Shown in pieces: positions 43,514 through 52,368 of a stretch of 64,000 nt of DNA; the first letter of the stretch is position 1, and the number at the start of each line of letters is the position of its first letter. Source of the stretch: Proruminimicrobium sp964487915. GTDB taxonomy: Bacteria > Elusimicrobiota > Endomicrobiia > Endomicrobiales > Endomicrobiaceae. The DNA is taken from the NCBI GenBank assembly GCA_964487915.1, contig CAZASN010000002.1, positions 248,001 through 312,000 of the forward strand. The letters run 5' to 3'. The notes below the pieces were generated by a model. It saw only the letters and a program-made list of their open reading frames with translations. It was not told the origin of the DNA and did no database searches. Position numbers and translations under genes: made by a program.

Positions 43514-44191
43514 ATGGAAGAAAACAATTTAACGAAAATGCCGCTTATCGGGGACGATGCGCCCGAGTTTAAAGCAAAAACTACACAGGGAGATATAAAT
43601 TTCCCTACGGACTACAAAGGAAAATGGGTGATTTTATTTTCACATCCGGCAGATTTTACTCCGGTATGCACTACTGAATTTATGACATTTGCAAAAATGG
43701 CCGATGAATTTAAAGCCTTAAATACCGAACTTGTAGGACTTTCGGTTGATTCTCTATACGCTCATATCGCGTGGCTTAGAAAAATTCAGGAACTTGAATG
43801 GAACGGAATGAAGAAAATTGAGGTAAAATTTCCTCTTATAGAAGATATAAAAATGGATGTGGCAAAAAAATACGGAATGATTCAGCCGGGGCAGTCCAAT
43901 ACTCAGGCGGTAAGAGCTGTTTTTGTCATTGATCCTAAAGGGAAAATCAGACTTATACTTTATTATCCGCTTTCAACAGGCAGAAATTTTGACGAAATAA
44001 AAAGAGTCATTCTCGCTCTGCAGAAAGCCGATGCGGATTCGGTTGCAACGCCTGCAAACTGGAGACCGGGAGACGATGTTATAGTTCCTCCTCCGGGTTC
44101 ATGCGGGACGGCAAAGGAAAGAATGGAAGGAAAAGACAGCGATAAATACTGCCTTGACTGGTTTATGTGTTTTAAAAGAGAAAAAAAATAA
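43514..44191 (+). CDS. Peroxiredoxin (Prx6-like)
   Basis: A 225-residue thiol peroxidase removing hydrogen peroxide and organic peroxides. The peroxidatic Cys52 is in HPADFTPVCTTEF. The C-terminal part (PANWRPGDDVIVPPPGSCGTAKERMEGKDSDKYCLDWFMCF) is the long form seen in archaeal-type Prx6 proteins, with extra Cys that could act as resolving residues. I place the start at ATG 43514, preceded by AGGAG, not the earlier in-frame ATG at 43379 that would lie inside fur. Confidence 0.92.
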   Translation: MEENNLTKMPLIGDDAPEFKAKTTQGDINFPTDYKGKWVILFSHPADFTPVCTTEFMTFAKMADEFKALNTELVGLSVDSLYAHIAWLRKIQELEWNGMKKIEVKFPLIEDIKMDVAKKYGMIQPGQSNTQAVRAVFVIDPKGKIRLILYYPLSTGRNFDEIKRVILALQKADADSVATPANWRPGDDVIVPPPGSCGTAKERMEGKDSDKYCLDWFMCFKREKK

Positions 44192-44203
44192 AAGGAGCAC
44201 ATT

Positions 44204-44722
44204 ATGTTAAAAGAAAATTTAACGAACGCTTTAAGCAAGCAGTTTAATTTTGAACTTTATTCCGCCTATATTTATCTTGCGATGTCGGCGTACTGTGACA
44301 GAAACGGATTAAAGGGTTTTGCAAACTGGCTTAATGTTCAGGCTCAGGAAGAACTTGCGCATGCGATGCATATGTATGAGTATATTCTTGAACGCGGAGC
44401 ATCTCCTGTTTTTGAAGATGTAAAAAAATCGCCTTATAATTTTGAAAATATTATCGAGGTATTTGAGAAAACGCTTGCCCACGAACAAATTGTTACCGGT
44501 AGAATAAACGACATAGCGACTATGGCGCTCAAAGAAAATGATCATTCCGCTTATATTTTTATGCAATGGTACGTTAACGAACAGGTTGAGGAAGAAGCAA
44601 ATGCCGATCAAATCTTACAGCAGGTTAAACAGATCGGCGGAAACAGCGCGATGCTTTATGCTCTTGATAAAGAACTTGCCGCAAGAGTTTTTGTAAATCC
44701 GTTTCCGGCAGCGGCAAATTGA
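44204..44722 (+). CDS. ftn: Ferritin
   Basis: A 172-residue iron-storage protein with the non-heme ferritin pattern: ELYSAYIYLAM, the FANWLNVQAQEELAHAMHMYEYI helix with metal ligands, and QWYVNEQVEEEANADQILQQVK. It follows the peroxiredoxin by 12 bases with AAGGAG before the ATG, so iron storage and peroxide removal are expressed together. Terminator just downstream. Confidence 0.94.
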   Translation: MLKENLTNALSKQFNFELYSAYIYLAMSAYCDRNGLKGFANWLNVQAQEELAHAMHMYEYILERGASPVFEDVKKSPYNFENIIEVFEKTLAHEQIVTGRINDIATMALKENDHSAYIFMQWYVNEQVEEEANADQILQQVKQIGGNSAMLYALDKELAARVFVNPFPAAAN

Positions 44723-44740
44723 AACATTATTATATTGATT

Positions 44741-44792
44741 AAATACAGACCGATTTTACGTTAATGCCGTAATTACCGGTCTGTATTTTTCT
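44741..44792 (+). terminator. Terminator after ferritin
   Basis: AAATACAGACCG (44741-44752) and CGGTCTGTATTT (44777-44788) form a 12-bp stem, with a T run after it. Confidence 0.85.
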
Positions 44793-44929
44793 CGTATAAT
44801 AAATAACGGCAAATAAACGTATTTTGATGCTATTTTTAGTTTACATATAAATTTTTATAACATTTTCAGATTTATTTTTTAAGATATGTTTTTATATGTT
44901 CTAATATATTGAAGCATCGCAGTTTGGTA

Positions 44930-44958
44930 TTGACTTTTATATGCAAATATTATAATAT
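44930..44958 (+). promoter_or_regulatory. Thioredoxin promoter
   Basis: TTGACT (44930-44935) and TAATAT (44953-44958) at 17 bases, with an overlapping TATAAT (44951-44956). The bases after it (TATTAATAAATATA) resemble the dyads before the Fur-family gene, so shared control is possible but unproven. Confidence 0.5.
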
Positions 44959-45000
44959 ATACATATATTAATAAATATAAAATGGAAAGGAGGAGTAAAA

Positions 45001-45462
45001 ATGATAAAATTTATACCTGTAGGGCTGATAATTGCTTACGTAGTATGGGTTAGCTTTTTCGGATGCCCTTTCGGCAAATGCGGGATATCCGAGGCTGCGG
45101 AAAAAAAAGAAATAAAAGCGGACAAAGGAGGCAATACAATGTCAAAAGTAATTTCATTAACAGATGACAATTTTAATCAGGAAATCTTAAATTCGAAAGA
45201 ACCGGTATTGGTGGATTTTTTTGCCACCTGGTGCGGCCCGTGCAAAATGCAGCATCCGGTGCTTGAGCAGTTTGCGGAGGAATTTGCGGGCAAGGTAAAA
45301 GTGGCGAAAGTTGATGTTGACGTCGCCGGTTCAAAAGCAAGCGAATACGGCATAAGAAGCGTGCCGACGCTTATGATTTTTAAAGGCGGAAAAGTTGTAG
45401 AAACAATGTTGGGTTATCATTCAAAAGAAGAACTTAAATCGGCTCTTTCAAAATATTTATAA
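45001..45462 (+). CDS. Thioredoxin with membrane-anchor leader and internal start
   Basis: A 153-residue protein. Residues 1-20 are a membrane helix, followed by GCPFGKCG and an acidic linker. A full thioredoxin domain starts at Met47 (MSKVISL) and carries WCGPC (77-81) and the cis-proline motif SVPTLMIF. Both ATG 45001 (AAAGGAGGAG upstream) and ATG 45139 (AAAGGAGG at 45124-45131, seven bases away) have strong ribosome sites. Two proteins, one anchored and one cytoplasmic, are therefore plausible. The CPFGKC pair could be an extra redox or metal site. A terminator follows. Confidence 0.9.
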   Translation: MIKFIPVGLIIAYVVWVSFFGCPFGKCGISEAAEKKEIKADKGGNTMSKVISLTDDNFNQEILNSKEPVLVDFFATWCGPCKMQHPVLEQFAEEFAGKVKVAKVDVDVAGSKASEYGIRSVPTLMIFKGGKVVETMLGYHSKEELKSALSKYL

Positions 45463-45471
45463 ATAAAATAA

Positions 45472-45507
45472 AAAGCACGGCATACGATAAATTGTTTGCC
45501 GTGCTTT
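45472..45507. terminator. Terminator between thioredoxin and the convergent SGNH gene
   Basis: AAAGCACGGCA (45472-45482) and TGCCGTGCTTT (45497-45507) form a perfect 11-bp stem. T-rich sequence on both strands suggests it can work in both directions. Confidence 0.75.
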
Positions 45508-45534
45508 GATAAGTATAAATGAAAATATATTTCT

Positions 45535-46875
45535 TTATAATTCTTCGAGAATAGTTTTTGCAGCGTTTTCCGCAATTAGTTTATTGCCGAAATACGTACA
45601 ATGCCCGAAATCTCCGGCAAATTGATCTTTAAATATATCTTTATAAGGGTGTATTTTCAACATTTCTTTAAAATTATTTTCGTTGCTTATAAATATGATT
45701 TTATTAAAATAATCTTCATTTTTTAATAAATTCTTTAAAGGTTCTATGCTTCTTACAGGATATTGCATACATATTGTTTTTATATTGAAACTGACTGATT
45801 TCTTAATCAATGACTTGTATAATTTGTTTCGCCGTTGATTAGGTAAATCTAATCTCAGTTTTTCTGCGGTTTGAAAATATTTGTCAGCTTGTTCAAAATT
45901 GCCCGATTTTAAACTATCAATAGCCATAATTCCGTAAATTTGGTCTGGTCTGTCGGTTTGTCGCATAATTGAAAATATTTGTTTTTTTTGTTCAGGTGTA
46001 ACAATATCCTTTATGTAACCGTATATAAAATAAGCCCAGCCTGTTTTAAAAATTTCAATAGATTCATTTACGGCTTTATTTGTATAAAATTTTAATTTTT
46101 CACGGTTATTTTGGGAATTATATTCCAAAATTATTTTATAAAGATAAGACTTATCTTTTATAAAATCCATATCTATTCCTTTCAGTGCCATTTTATAACC
46201 AATCTCGCCAAAATTTTTATCCGGCACAAAATCACAATACAATTGGGTTAAAGTAACGTAAAAATATTCATTATCAGGTTCTTTTTGCAGCGCTTTTTCT
46301 AATAGTCGGGCCGCTTCTGTAAATTTACCGTTGTTTTGTAAAAAAACAACTTGTTTTACACAATCATTTTCAATATTATTGGTTTCATTATTTATCTGTT
46401 CGGATTTTTGTTTTATCAAAGACATAATATGCATTTTTAATAAAACAGTTAATCTGTATATTTTTATTTTTTTTATATTAAAAATTTTTTCATTGTTTTC
46501 ATCAGGATATGAACTCTCATTTATTCCGGTCATGAATAATATAATATCAGGATTATATTGTTTTACATTCGTATCAAAATTGTCTAATATTTCCGTAAGC
46601 GTTATTGCCGGTATTCCGCAGTCGACTACGGCAAATTTACCGGGCTTTACGGAATTTAATGCTTCTTGCAGCTGAATCGGATATTGTCCGGCTGTGGTAG
46701 ATTCGCCTATGCATAATATTGTAACCGAATTTTTTGTTTTGAAAGATTTATATTTGTAATATGTTTTGTAGTCTTTAATATATTTAACTGCAAACGAAAC
46801 CGACTGCAGAAATATTTCCAAAACGAGCAAACTTAAAAATAATCCAAAAAATATTGACAGTGTTTTTTTTAACAT
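45535..46875 (-). CDS. Membrane-anchored SGNH-like protein with TPR-type region, copy 2
   Basis: A 446-residue protein. The N-terminal helix (about 5-25) is followed by ILCIGESTTAGQYP (Ser in GEST), DCGIPA, FMTGINES (degenerate G-x-N-D) and the C-terminal GDFGHCTYFGNKLIAENAAKTIL carrying Asp and His. The middle is helical with TPR-like repeats (residues about 175-330, EAARLLEKALQKEPDNEYFYV). It is a close relative of the next gene upstream (46969) and a more distant one of those at 35965 and 48607. A surface-glycan esterase or acyl-processing role is inferred only. Confidence 0.72.
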   Translation of the reverse strand: MLKKTLSIFFGLFLSLLVLEIFLQSVSFAVKYIKDYKTYYKYKSFKTKNSVTILCIGESTTAGQYPIQLQEALNSVKPGKFAVVDCGIPAITLTEILDNFDTNVKQYNPDIILFMTGINESSYPDENNEKIFNIKKIKIYRLTVLLKMHIMSLIKQKSEQINNETNNIENDCVKQVVFLQNNGKFTEAARLLEKALQKEPDNEYFYVTLTQLYCDFVPDKNFGEIGYKMALKGIDMDFIKDKSYLYKIILEYNSQNNREKLKFYTNKAVNESIEIFKTGWAYFIYGYIKDIVTPEQKKQIFSIMRQTDRPDQIYGIMAIDSLKSGNFEQADKYFQTAEKLRLDLPNQRRNKLYKSLIKKSVSFNIKTICMQYPVRSIEPLKNLLKNEDYFNKIIFISNENNFKEMLKIHPYKDIFKDQFAGDFGHCTYFGNKLIAENAAKTILEEL

Positions 46876-46968
46876 TAGTTTAAAATATCCGTTTTATTTA
46901 ATTATACTTTTTTTAGAATAAGAACGTTGGACTAAATTGCCAATCAAAATATCCGGCAAAAATGTAAT

Positions 46969-48339
46969 TTATTTTTTTGTAATTTCAAGAATAGTTTTCG
47001 CGGCGTTTTCCGCAATTAGTTTATTGCCGAAATGCGTGCAATGTCCGAAATCTCCGGCAAATTGGTCAATAAATATATAATTATAAGGATATTTTTTGAG
47101 CATTTCTTTGAATTTTTTTTCATTGCTTAAAAATATTATTTTATCAAAGTAATATTCATCGCTTAATATTTTTTGTAACGGAATAATGCTTCTTACGGGA
47201 TACTGCATACAGATTATTTTTTTATTATAAGTCATTGTTTTGTGAATAATTGATTTATAAAGATCATTAGTTTTTTTATTAGGGAAATTTAGTCTCAGCT
47301 CCTCGGCTAACATAAAATATTTGTCGGATTGTTCAAAATCGCCGTCTTTTAAACTTTCTATCGCCAAAAGACCGTAAGATTGATCTTTTCTGGTCATAAC
47401 GGATAATATTTTATTTTTTTGTTCATCGGAAATCATATCTTTTATAAAACCGTATATAAAATATGCGTAATAATTTTTAAAAAGATCAACGGATTCATTA
47501 ATTGCCATGTCCGCATATAATTTTAGATCTTTATTATTTCCGTGTTTTATATTGTATTCAAGAATAAGAGCATAAAGCGTTTTTTTATCTTTTATAAAAT
47601 TCATATCGAGACCTTTGACGGCCATTTCATACCCTTTATGTTTATTATTCACGGAATTACAGTAAAATTGCGCTAATTTTAAATAGGTCCGTTCATCTTT
47701 TAATTCTTCTTTGAATTTTGTTTTAAATGTTTCGGGTATTGCTCCGGTTTTTTTTTGCTGTTCAAAAGAATCTGTCTTTTTTAAAACAATATCGTTGCTT
47801 TCTCTCATTTTTTGACCGGAGAGAATATTTTCTGTAATATGCGTCCGGTTTATAACCGATAAAATATGCATTTTCAGCAATAAAAATAATTTATATGTTT
47901 TTATTTTTGTTTTATTAAAAGAGTCATCGCCGTTAAATGCAGTTTTAACTGGGGAATAAAATCCGTCGTTTATTCCCATCATATAAATTATTATATCTGG
48001 ATTATATTTTATTATATTGCCGTCAATGGTTTTTGCTATTTTTTCAAGAGTAAGCCCCGGATGTCCGCAGTCAATTACAGAAAATTTTCCGGGACTGATA
48101 TTATCTAATATTTTTTGCAGCTGGATCGGATACTGTTCTCCGGTTGTAGATTCGCCTATGCATAATATTGTAACGGAGTTTTTTGTTTTGAGAGATTTAT
48201 ATTTGAAATATGTTTTGTAATCTTTAATATGTTTAACCGTAAATGATGCGGATTGTAAAAATACTTCTAAAAATACCAAACTTAAAATTAAACCGAGAAA
48301 TATTAATAATATTTTTTTAAATATTAGTTTGATATTCAT
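46969..48339 (-). CDS. Membrane-anchored SGNH-like protein, copy 3
   Basis: A 456-residue paralogue of the gene at 45535. It shares the same anchor (FKKILLIFLGLILSLVFLEVFLQSA), the identical ILCIGESTTGEQYPIQLQ block, YMMGINDG with a complete G-x-N-D, and the near-identical end QFAGDFGHCTHFGNKLIAENAAKTIL. The middle has diverged most. Because its GIND motif is intact it is the better candidate for an active enzyme of the pair. It is transcribed toward copy 2 with a 93-base gap. Confidence 0.72.
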   Translation of the reverse strand: MNIKLIFKKILLIFLGLILSLVFLEVFLQSASFTVKHIKDYKTYFKYKSLKTKNSVTILCIGESTTGEQYPIQLQKILDNISPGKFSVIDCGHPGLTLEKIAKTIDGNIIKYNPDIIIYMMGINDGFYSPVKTAFNGDDSFNKTKIKTYKLFLLLKMHILSVINRTHITENILSGQKMRESNDIVLKKTDSFEQQKKTGAIPETFKTKFKEELKDERTYLKLAQFYCNSVNNKHKGYEMAVKGLDMNFIKDKKTLYALILEYNIKHGNNKDLKLYADMAINESVDLFKNYYAYFIYGFIKDMISDEQKNKILSVMTRKDQSYGLLAIESLKDGDFEQSDKYFMLAEELRLNFPNKKTNDLYKSIIHKTMTYNKKIICMQYPVRSIIPLQKILSDEYYFDKIIFLSNEKKFKEMLKKYPYNYIFIDQFAGDFGHCTHFGNKLIAENAAKTILEITKK

Positions 48340-48606
48340 TATACCGAGATTATACTTTTTTATAAGATAAAAAAAAATGACGAATTATAAGATAAGTTGC
48401 GTTGATTTAAATTGTGAAAGAAAGAAAATGCCTTCCGGGATTCTCGAAGTTTCAACGGCAAGCGGAGGACGATAAACAGAATTTAAAAATATTGGCGCTG
48501 TTGTTATTCTTTAATAAAAAAATCAAGGAATTTTTACATGCAAATGCAGATATAATAATTTGATATAATGACCAACAAACACCACTTAACTTTAAAGGCG
48601 TATATT

Positions 48607-49797
48607 ATGAATATTCTCAAAAAAATCTCATTAATAATTTTAGGAATTTTTATAAGTTTGATACTTTTAGAAGCAGGATTGCAAATAGCGGGTTTTGCTT
48701 TAACAACTGTTAAAAATTATCAAAATAAAAAATTCAAAAATTCAAATACAATAACAGTATTATGTTTGGGCGAATCAACTACTGACGATCAATGGCCTCC
48801 GATATTACAAAAAATATTAAATGAAAAATACAAAAATATAAAATTTAATGTTATTGATGAGGGGCTTGCCGGAACAAATACAGGCGTTATTTATTATAAA
48901 ATTAACGAATATATGTCAATTTACAAACCGGATATAGTAGTTTCTATGATGGGAATAAATGATACCGGATTGGGTTACATCAAATATAAAATAAAACTTT
49001 TTAATCTGCTTCAACTGATAAAAAAACACTCAAGCGTATTTCTATGCAAAGATCTGTCGTATGTTAATTTTCATTTGATTGATGAGAAAGCCGCGCAATT
49101 AATGCTTGTAGATGGAAATTATGCAAAAGCGGAAAAAATATATTTAAGGTTAATTAAAAATAAATACCGCAAGAGTCATATTTTGAACAGGCTGTGTTTT
49201 TTATATTATCAAACCGGTAAATTTGACAAATTGGATTCAATAATAAATACCAACAAAAAGATTCCTTATGACGGGAACTGTTTGCATACTTTAATAGTAT
49301 ATCTAACCAAAAATAAACAATACAGTTTTGATCAGATTAAAAATTGGATACGATTAAACAAAGATAAAATACTTTATGACAGCGCAAACATTTATGTATT
49401 AAAACAATATCATTGTGAAGAACTTATAAGTTATATTAAAAACAATATTAACGATAATTATCCCGATATGCCGGATACAAAAGAAATAACAACGCAAAAT
49501 TACCAGAACATAATAAATGTGATTGAAAAATATAATTCCGACATAAAAATATTGGCAATGCAATATCCTATATTGCCTATAGATGATTTAAAAAATATGT
49601 TAAAAGATTCACAATATTATGAAAAACTCGTATTTATAAGCAATGAAGAAAATTTTAAAGAAGCATTAAAAAAATATAAAACAGAAGCTATATTTACAGA
49701 TATGTTTAAAGGAAATTTTGGGCATTGCACAGCTCTGGGAAATACGTTAATTGCGGAAAACGTAGCAAAAACAATAGAAAAAATAATTAAAAAATAA
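48607..49797 (+). CDS. Membrane-anchored SGNH-like protein, copy 4
   Basis: A 396-residue relative on the opposite strand. I place the start at ATG 48607 with AAAGG upstream because it aligns with the anchor helices of the other copies; an ATG at 48568 would add 13 residues. It has VLCLGESTTDDQWP, SMMGINDTGLGY and the end MFKGNFGHCTALGNTLIAENVAKTI. The middle part (about 150-260) is shorter than in its relatives. Codon use is very AT-rich. The gene ends four bases from tRNA-Asn on the other strand. Confidence 0.72.
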   Translation: MNILKKISLIILGIFISLILLEAGLQIAGFALTTVKNYQNKKFKNSNTITVLCLGESTTDDQWPPILQKILNEKYKNIKFNVIDEGLAGTNTGVIYYKINEYMSIYKPDIVVSMMGINDTGLGYIKYKIKLFNLLQLIKKHSSVFLCKDLSYVNFHLIDEKAAQLMLVDGNYAKAEKIYLRLIKNKYRKSHILNRLCFLYYQTGKFDKLDSIINTNKKIPYDGNCLHTLIVYLTKNKQYSFDQIKNWIRLNKDKILYDSANIYVLKQYHCEELISYIKNNINDNYPDMPDTKEITTQNYQNIINVIEKYNSDIKILAMQYPILPIDDLKNMLKDSQYYEKLVFISNEENFKEALKKYKTEAIFTDMFKGNFGHCTALGNTLIAENVAKTIEKIIKK

Positions 49798-49800
49798 AAA

Positions 49801-49872
49801 CTCCGACAGTAGGACTCGAACCTACAACCCTCCCGTTAACAGCGGGATGCTCGACCATTGAGCTATGTCGGA
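49801..49872 (-). tRNA. tRNA-Asn (anticodon GTT)
   Basis: A 72-base cloverleaf on the minus strand. The acceptor stem is TCCGACA/TGTCGGA with discriminator G. The D arm is GCTC...GAGC, the anticodon arm TCCCG-CTGTTAA-CGGGA with GTT in the centre, and the T arm GTAGG-TTCGAGT-CCTAC. CCA is not encoded. Confidence 0.95.
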
Positions 49873-49961
49873 ATTAGTATTTATTTTTTGATAGTTTTGA
49901 TATTGTACCGATTTTTTCAGTAAAAATCAAGTCAATGTTTAAACCGCGCCGCTAATCAAAA

Positions 49962-50009
49962 AACAAATCCAAACCGCAGGTAAAATATACGCTGAGATTT
50001 GGATTTGTT
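49962..50009 (-). terminator. Terminator of the tgt-secF operon
   Basis: On the minus strand AACAAATCCAAA and TTTGGATTTGTT form a 12-bp stem followed by TTTTTT, just after the secF stop at 50018. Confidence 0.8.
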
Positions 50010-50017
50010 GTATAAAA

Positions 50018-50932
50018 TTATTTATTAAAAGCTTTTTTAAAACGGTCCCTTTTTCTTTTTTCCCATTCAAAAGTTAAAGGAGTGCATATAAATATCGTTG
50101 AATATACTCCGAGAGTCGTTCCGATAACCATTGTTAACGCAAAATCATGTATAACTTCTCCGCCCATAAAAAACAATATCATTGAAACTACGAAAACGGT
50201 TAAAGACGTAATAATTGATCTTGATAAAACTTCATTTATACTTCTGTTTATTATTGAACCGAAATTTTCTTTTGCAAGCAGTCTCATATTTTCTCTGATT
50301 CTGTCATATAAAACGATGGTGTCGTTAATAGAGAAACCGGCTATGGTTAAAAAAGCCGCTATCAGCGTTAAATTTACTTCTTTGCCCATCATTACGATCA
50401 ATCCGAACGTTCCGAAAACATCATGTAAAAGCGCCAAAACGCCGACCACTCCCCATAAACCGGATTTAAATCTGAATGCGACATAGATAATAATGCCTAA
50501 AAATGTGAACATAAACGCATACATTGTCTGCTTGGCTAAATGTTTGCCTACCGACGGGCCTACGTATTCGGTTCTGTCAATAATTATATTGCTGCCCGTA
50601 AATTTGGCCTGCAGCAGCGACAAAACGTTTTGCGATATTTCATCCTGAGTTTTATCAGTTTTTTTAACTCTGATTATAATGCTTTCTTTTCCTATTGACT
50701 GTAATTCAAAAGATAAATCTGCGGAACCGCTCAGAGCGGATCTTACTTCATCAAGTTGCACTTCTTTATCAAAAGAAACCTGCACTAAAGTTCCGCCGGT
50801 AAAATCTATGCCGTAATCAGGTCCTTTAACTGCAATTGCTATAAAACTTGCAACAAGCAATATTATTGATAACGTAAAAGATAAATATCTTTTACCGATA
50901 AAATCTATATTTGGCGTTTTAAAAAACTTCAC
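50018..50932 (-). CDS. secF: Protein translocase subunit SecF
   Basis: A 304-residue membrane protein that with SecD uses the proton gradient to pull proteins through SecYEG. It has six helices, a periplasmic P1 domain after helix 1, and the family blocks YGIDFTGGTLVQV, GFSINDTIVLYDRIRENMR and the RSIITSLTVFVVSMILFFMGGEVIHDFA region. It starts at GTG 50932 after GGGGGACACC and follows secD by 17 bases. Confidence 0.96.
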   Translation of the reverse strand: MKFFKTPNIDFIGKRYLSFTLSIILLVASFIAIAVKGPDYGIDFTGGTLVQVSFDKEVQLDEVRSALSGSADLSFELQSIGKESIIIRVKKTDKTQDEISQNVLSLLQAKFTGSNIIIDRTEYVGPSVGKHLAKQTMYAFMFTFLGIIIYVAFRFKSGLWGVVGVLALLHDVFGTFGLIVMMGKEVNLTLIAAFLTIAGFSINDTIVLYDRIRENMRLLAKENFGSIINRSINEVLSRSIITSLTVFVVSMILFFMGGEVIHDFALTMVIGTTLGVYSTIFICTPLTFEWEKRKRDRFKKAFNK

Positions 50933-50949
50933 GGTGTCCCCCTGTTGTA

Positions 50950-52368
50950 TTATATTTTAATTTTACTGAGAAAATTTTCTTTAAATAGAAAATCATAAAT
51001 CAATTTTGTAACTACTATAGCCGTAAACATGCTTATAATCAAACCAAGCGTTAAAGTTACCGCAAAACCTTTAACCGGTCCGGTTCCGAACTGAAATAAA
51101 AATACGGCCGCTATAAGAGTAGTCAGATTGGAGTCAAAAATAGCGGAAAAAGCTTTCTGATATCCTGCGTCAACGGCGACCCTTGCGGTTTTGCCTATGG
51201 CAAGTTCTTCTCTTATTCTTTCAAGAATCAGCACGTTTGCGTCAACGGCCATTGCAAGGGTAAGGGCTATACCGGCGATACCGGGCAATGTTAAAGTAAA
51301 TTGGAAATAACACATAATGCCGGCAAGTATAAAGAAATTCAAAAGAAGCGCGACATCTGCGATAAGTCCTGAAAATCCGTAATATATCAGCATAAATACT
51401 ACCACAAACAAAACGCCGATAACCGCCGCTGTAAATCCTTTTTTAATAGAATCGTCTCCCAGGCTCGGTCCTACGGTTCTTTCTTCTATTATGTTAACCG
51501 GAGCAGGCAGCGCGCCGGCTCTCAAAACGGTTGCAAGAAGTTTTGCGTCGTCTGCGTTAAAATTGCCTTCAATTATCGCTCTTCCGTCAGGTATTCTTGA
51601 ACGTATTACAGGTGCCGACTGTACTATTCCGTCAAGCACTATCGCAAGATTTTTGTCAATGTTTGCGCCTGTGATATCGGCAAATAACTGTCCGCCTTCT
51701 TTGTTGAATTCAAGAGAAACGTGCGGATAACCGAACCCGCCCGTCGCCAATTCAACTTTTGCGTTTACAAGATATGCGCCGGTTAAACTTGCTTTCTTTA
51801 ATATATAATATCTGTTTTCGTCTTTGCTTTCTGCTATAAAACTGTCTTGCGGTATCATTTTTGATATTTCAGGGTCTGCCATTGCTTCCTGCGGAGTTAA
51901 GCTGCGTTCTCTCATTTTTGTGGTTATGTCCGCAAGCGCTGGATCGGTGTTTACAAGACAGAATTCAAGAAGAGCCGTTTTTCCGATTAATTCTTTGGCT
52001 CTTGCCGGATCTTTTATGCCGGGCAATTGAATTACTATCCATTTGTCTCCCTGCTTTGTTATAAGAGGTTCCGACACGCCGAACTGGTCTATACGGTTTC
52101 TCATAACTTCAACGGCTCTGTCAACTGCGTCTCTCATAGTTGTTTTTTCATCCAGCTTTGAGGCGTCTACTTCAAGCAAAAGATGCGTTCCGCCTTTAAG
52201 ATCAAGCCCCAACTTAAGGGATTTACCCAAAATCGGGTCTTTTGATTTTTCAGCCGCGGCCTTTTCTTCATCCGACATTTTTGACCATTCAAACGTGGGA
52301 AATAAAAAATATCCCGAAAGAATGATTAATAATGCGGTTACGACAAATCTAAATCCTAGTTTGTTCAT
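50950..52368 (-). CDS. secD: Protein translocase subunit SecD
   Basis: A 472-residue partner of SecF. It has the N-terminal helix, the periplasmic domain with LGLDLKGGTHLLLEVD and AIVLDGIVQSAPVIRSRIPDGRAIIEG, then the RND-type membrane part GIAGIALTLAMAVDANVLILERIREE. Its start overlaps the stop of the upstream HD-domain gene by one base (TAATG). Length is ordinary, shorter than E. coli SecD. Confidence 0.96.
   Translation of the reverse strand: MNKLGFRFVVTALLIILSGYFLFPTFEWSKMSDEEKAAAEKSKDPILGKSLKLGLDLKGGTHLLLEVDASKLDEKTTMRDAVDRAVEVMRNRIDQFGVSEPLITKQGDKWIVIQLPGIKDPARAKELIGKTALLEFCLVNTDPALADITTKMRERSLTPQEAMADPEISKMIPQDSFIAESKDENRYYILKKASLTGAYLVNAKVELATGGFGYPHVSLEFNKEGGQLFADITGANIDKNLAIVLDGIVQSAPVIRSRIPDGRAIIEGNFNADDAKLLATVLRAGALPAPVNIIEERTVGPSLGDDSIKKGFTAAVIGVLFVVVFMLIYYGFSGLIADVALLLNFFILAGIMCYFQFTLTLPGIAGIALTLAMAVDANVLILERIREELAIGKTARVAVDAGYQKAFSAIFDSNLTTLIAAVFLFQFGTGPVKGFAVTLTLGLIISMFTAIVVTKLIYDFLFKENFLSKIKI

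Noticed and set aside
48433..48480. A 15-codon ORF starting ATGCCTTCCGGG before the fourth SGNH gene
   Set aside because: No ribosome site, no conservation evidence, and it ends quickly; it could be a remnant, but nothing supports translation.
49500..49900. tRNA-Asn as an integration site
   Set aside because: No integrase, no repeat of the tRNA 3' end and no clear boundary were found within the window.
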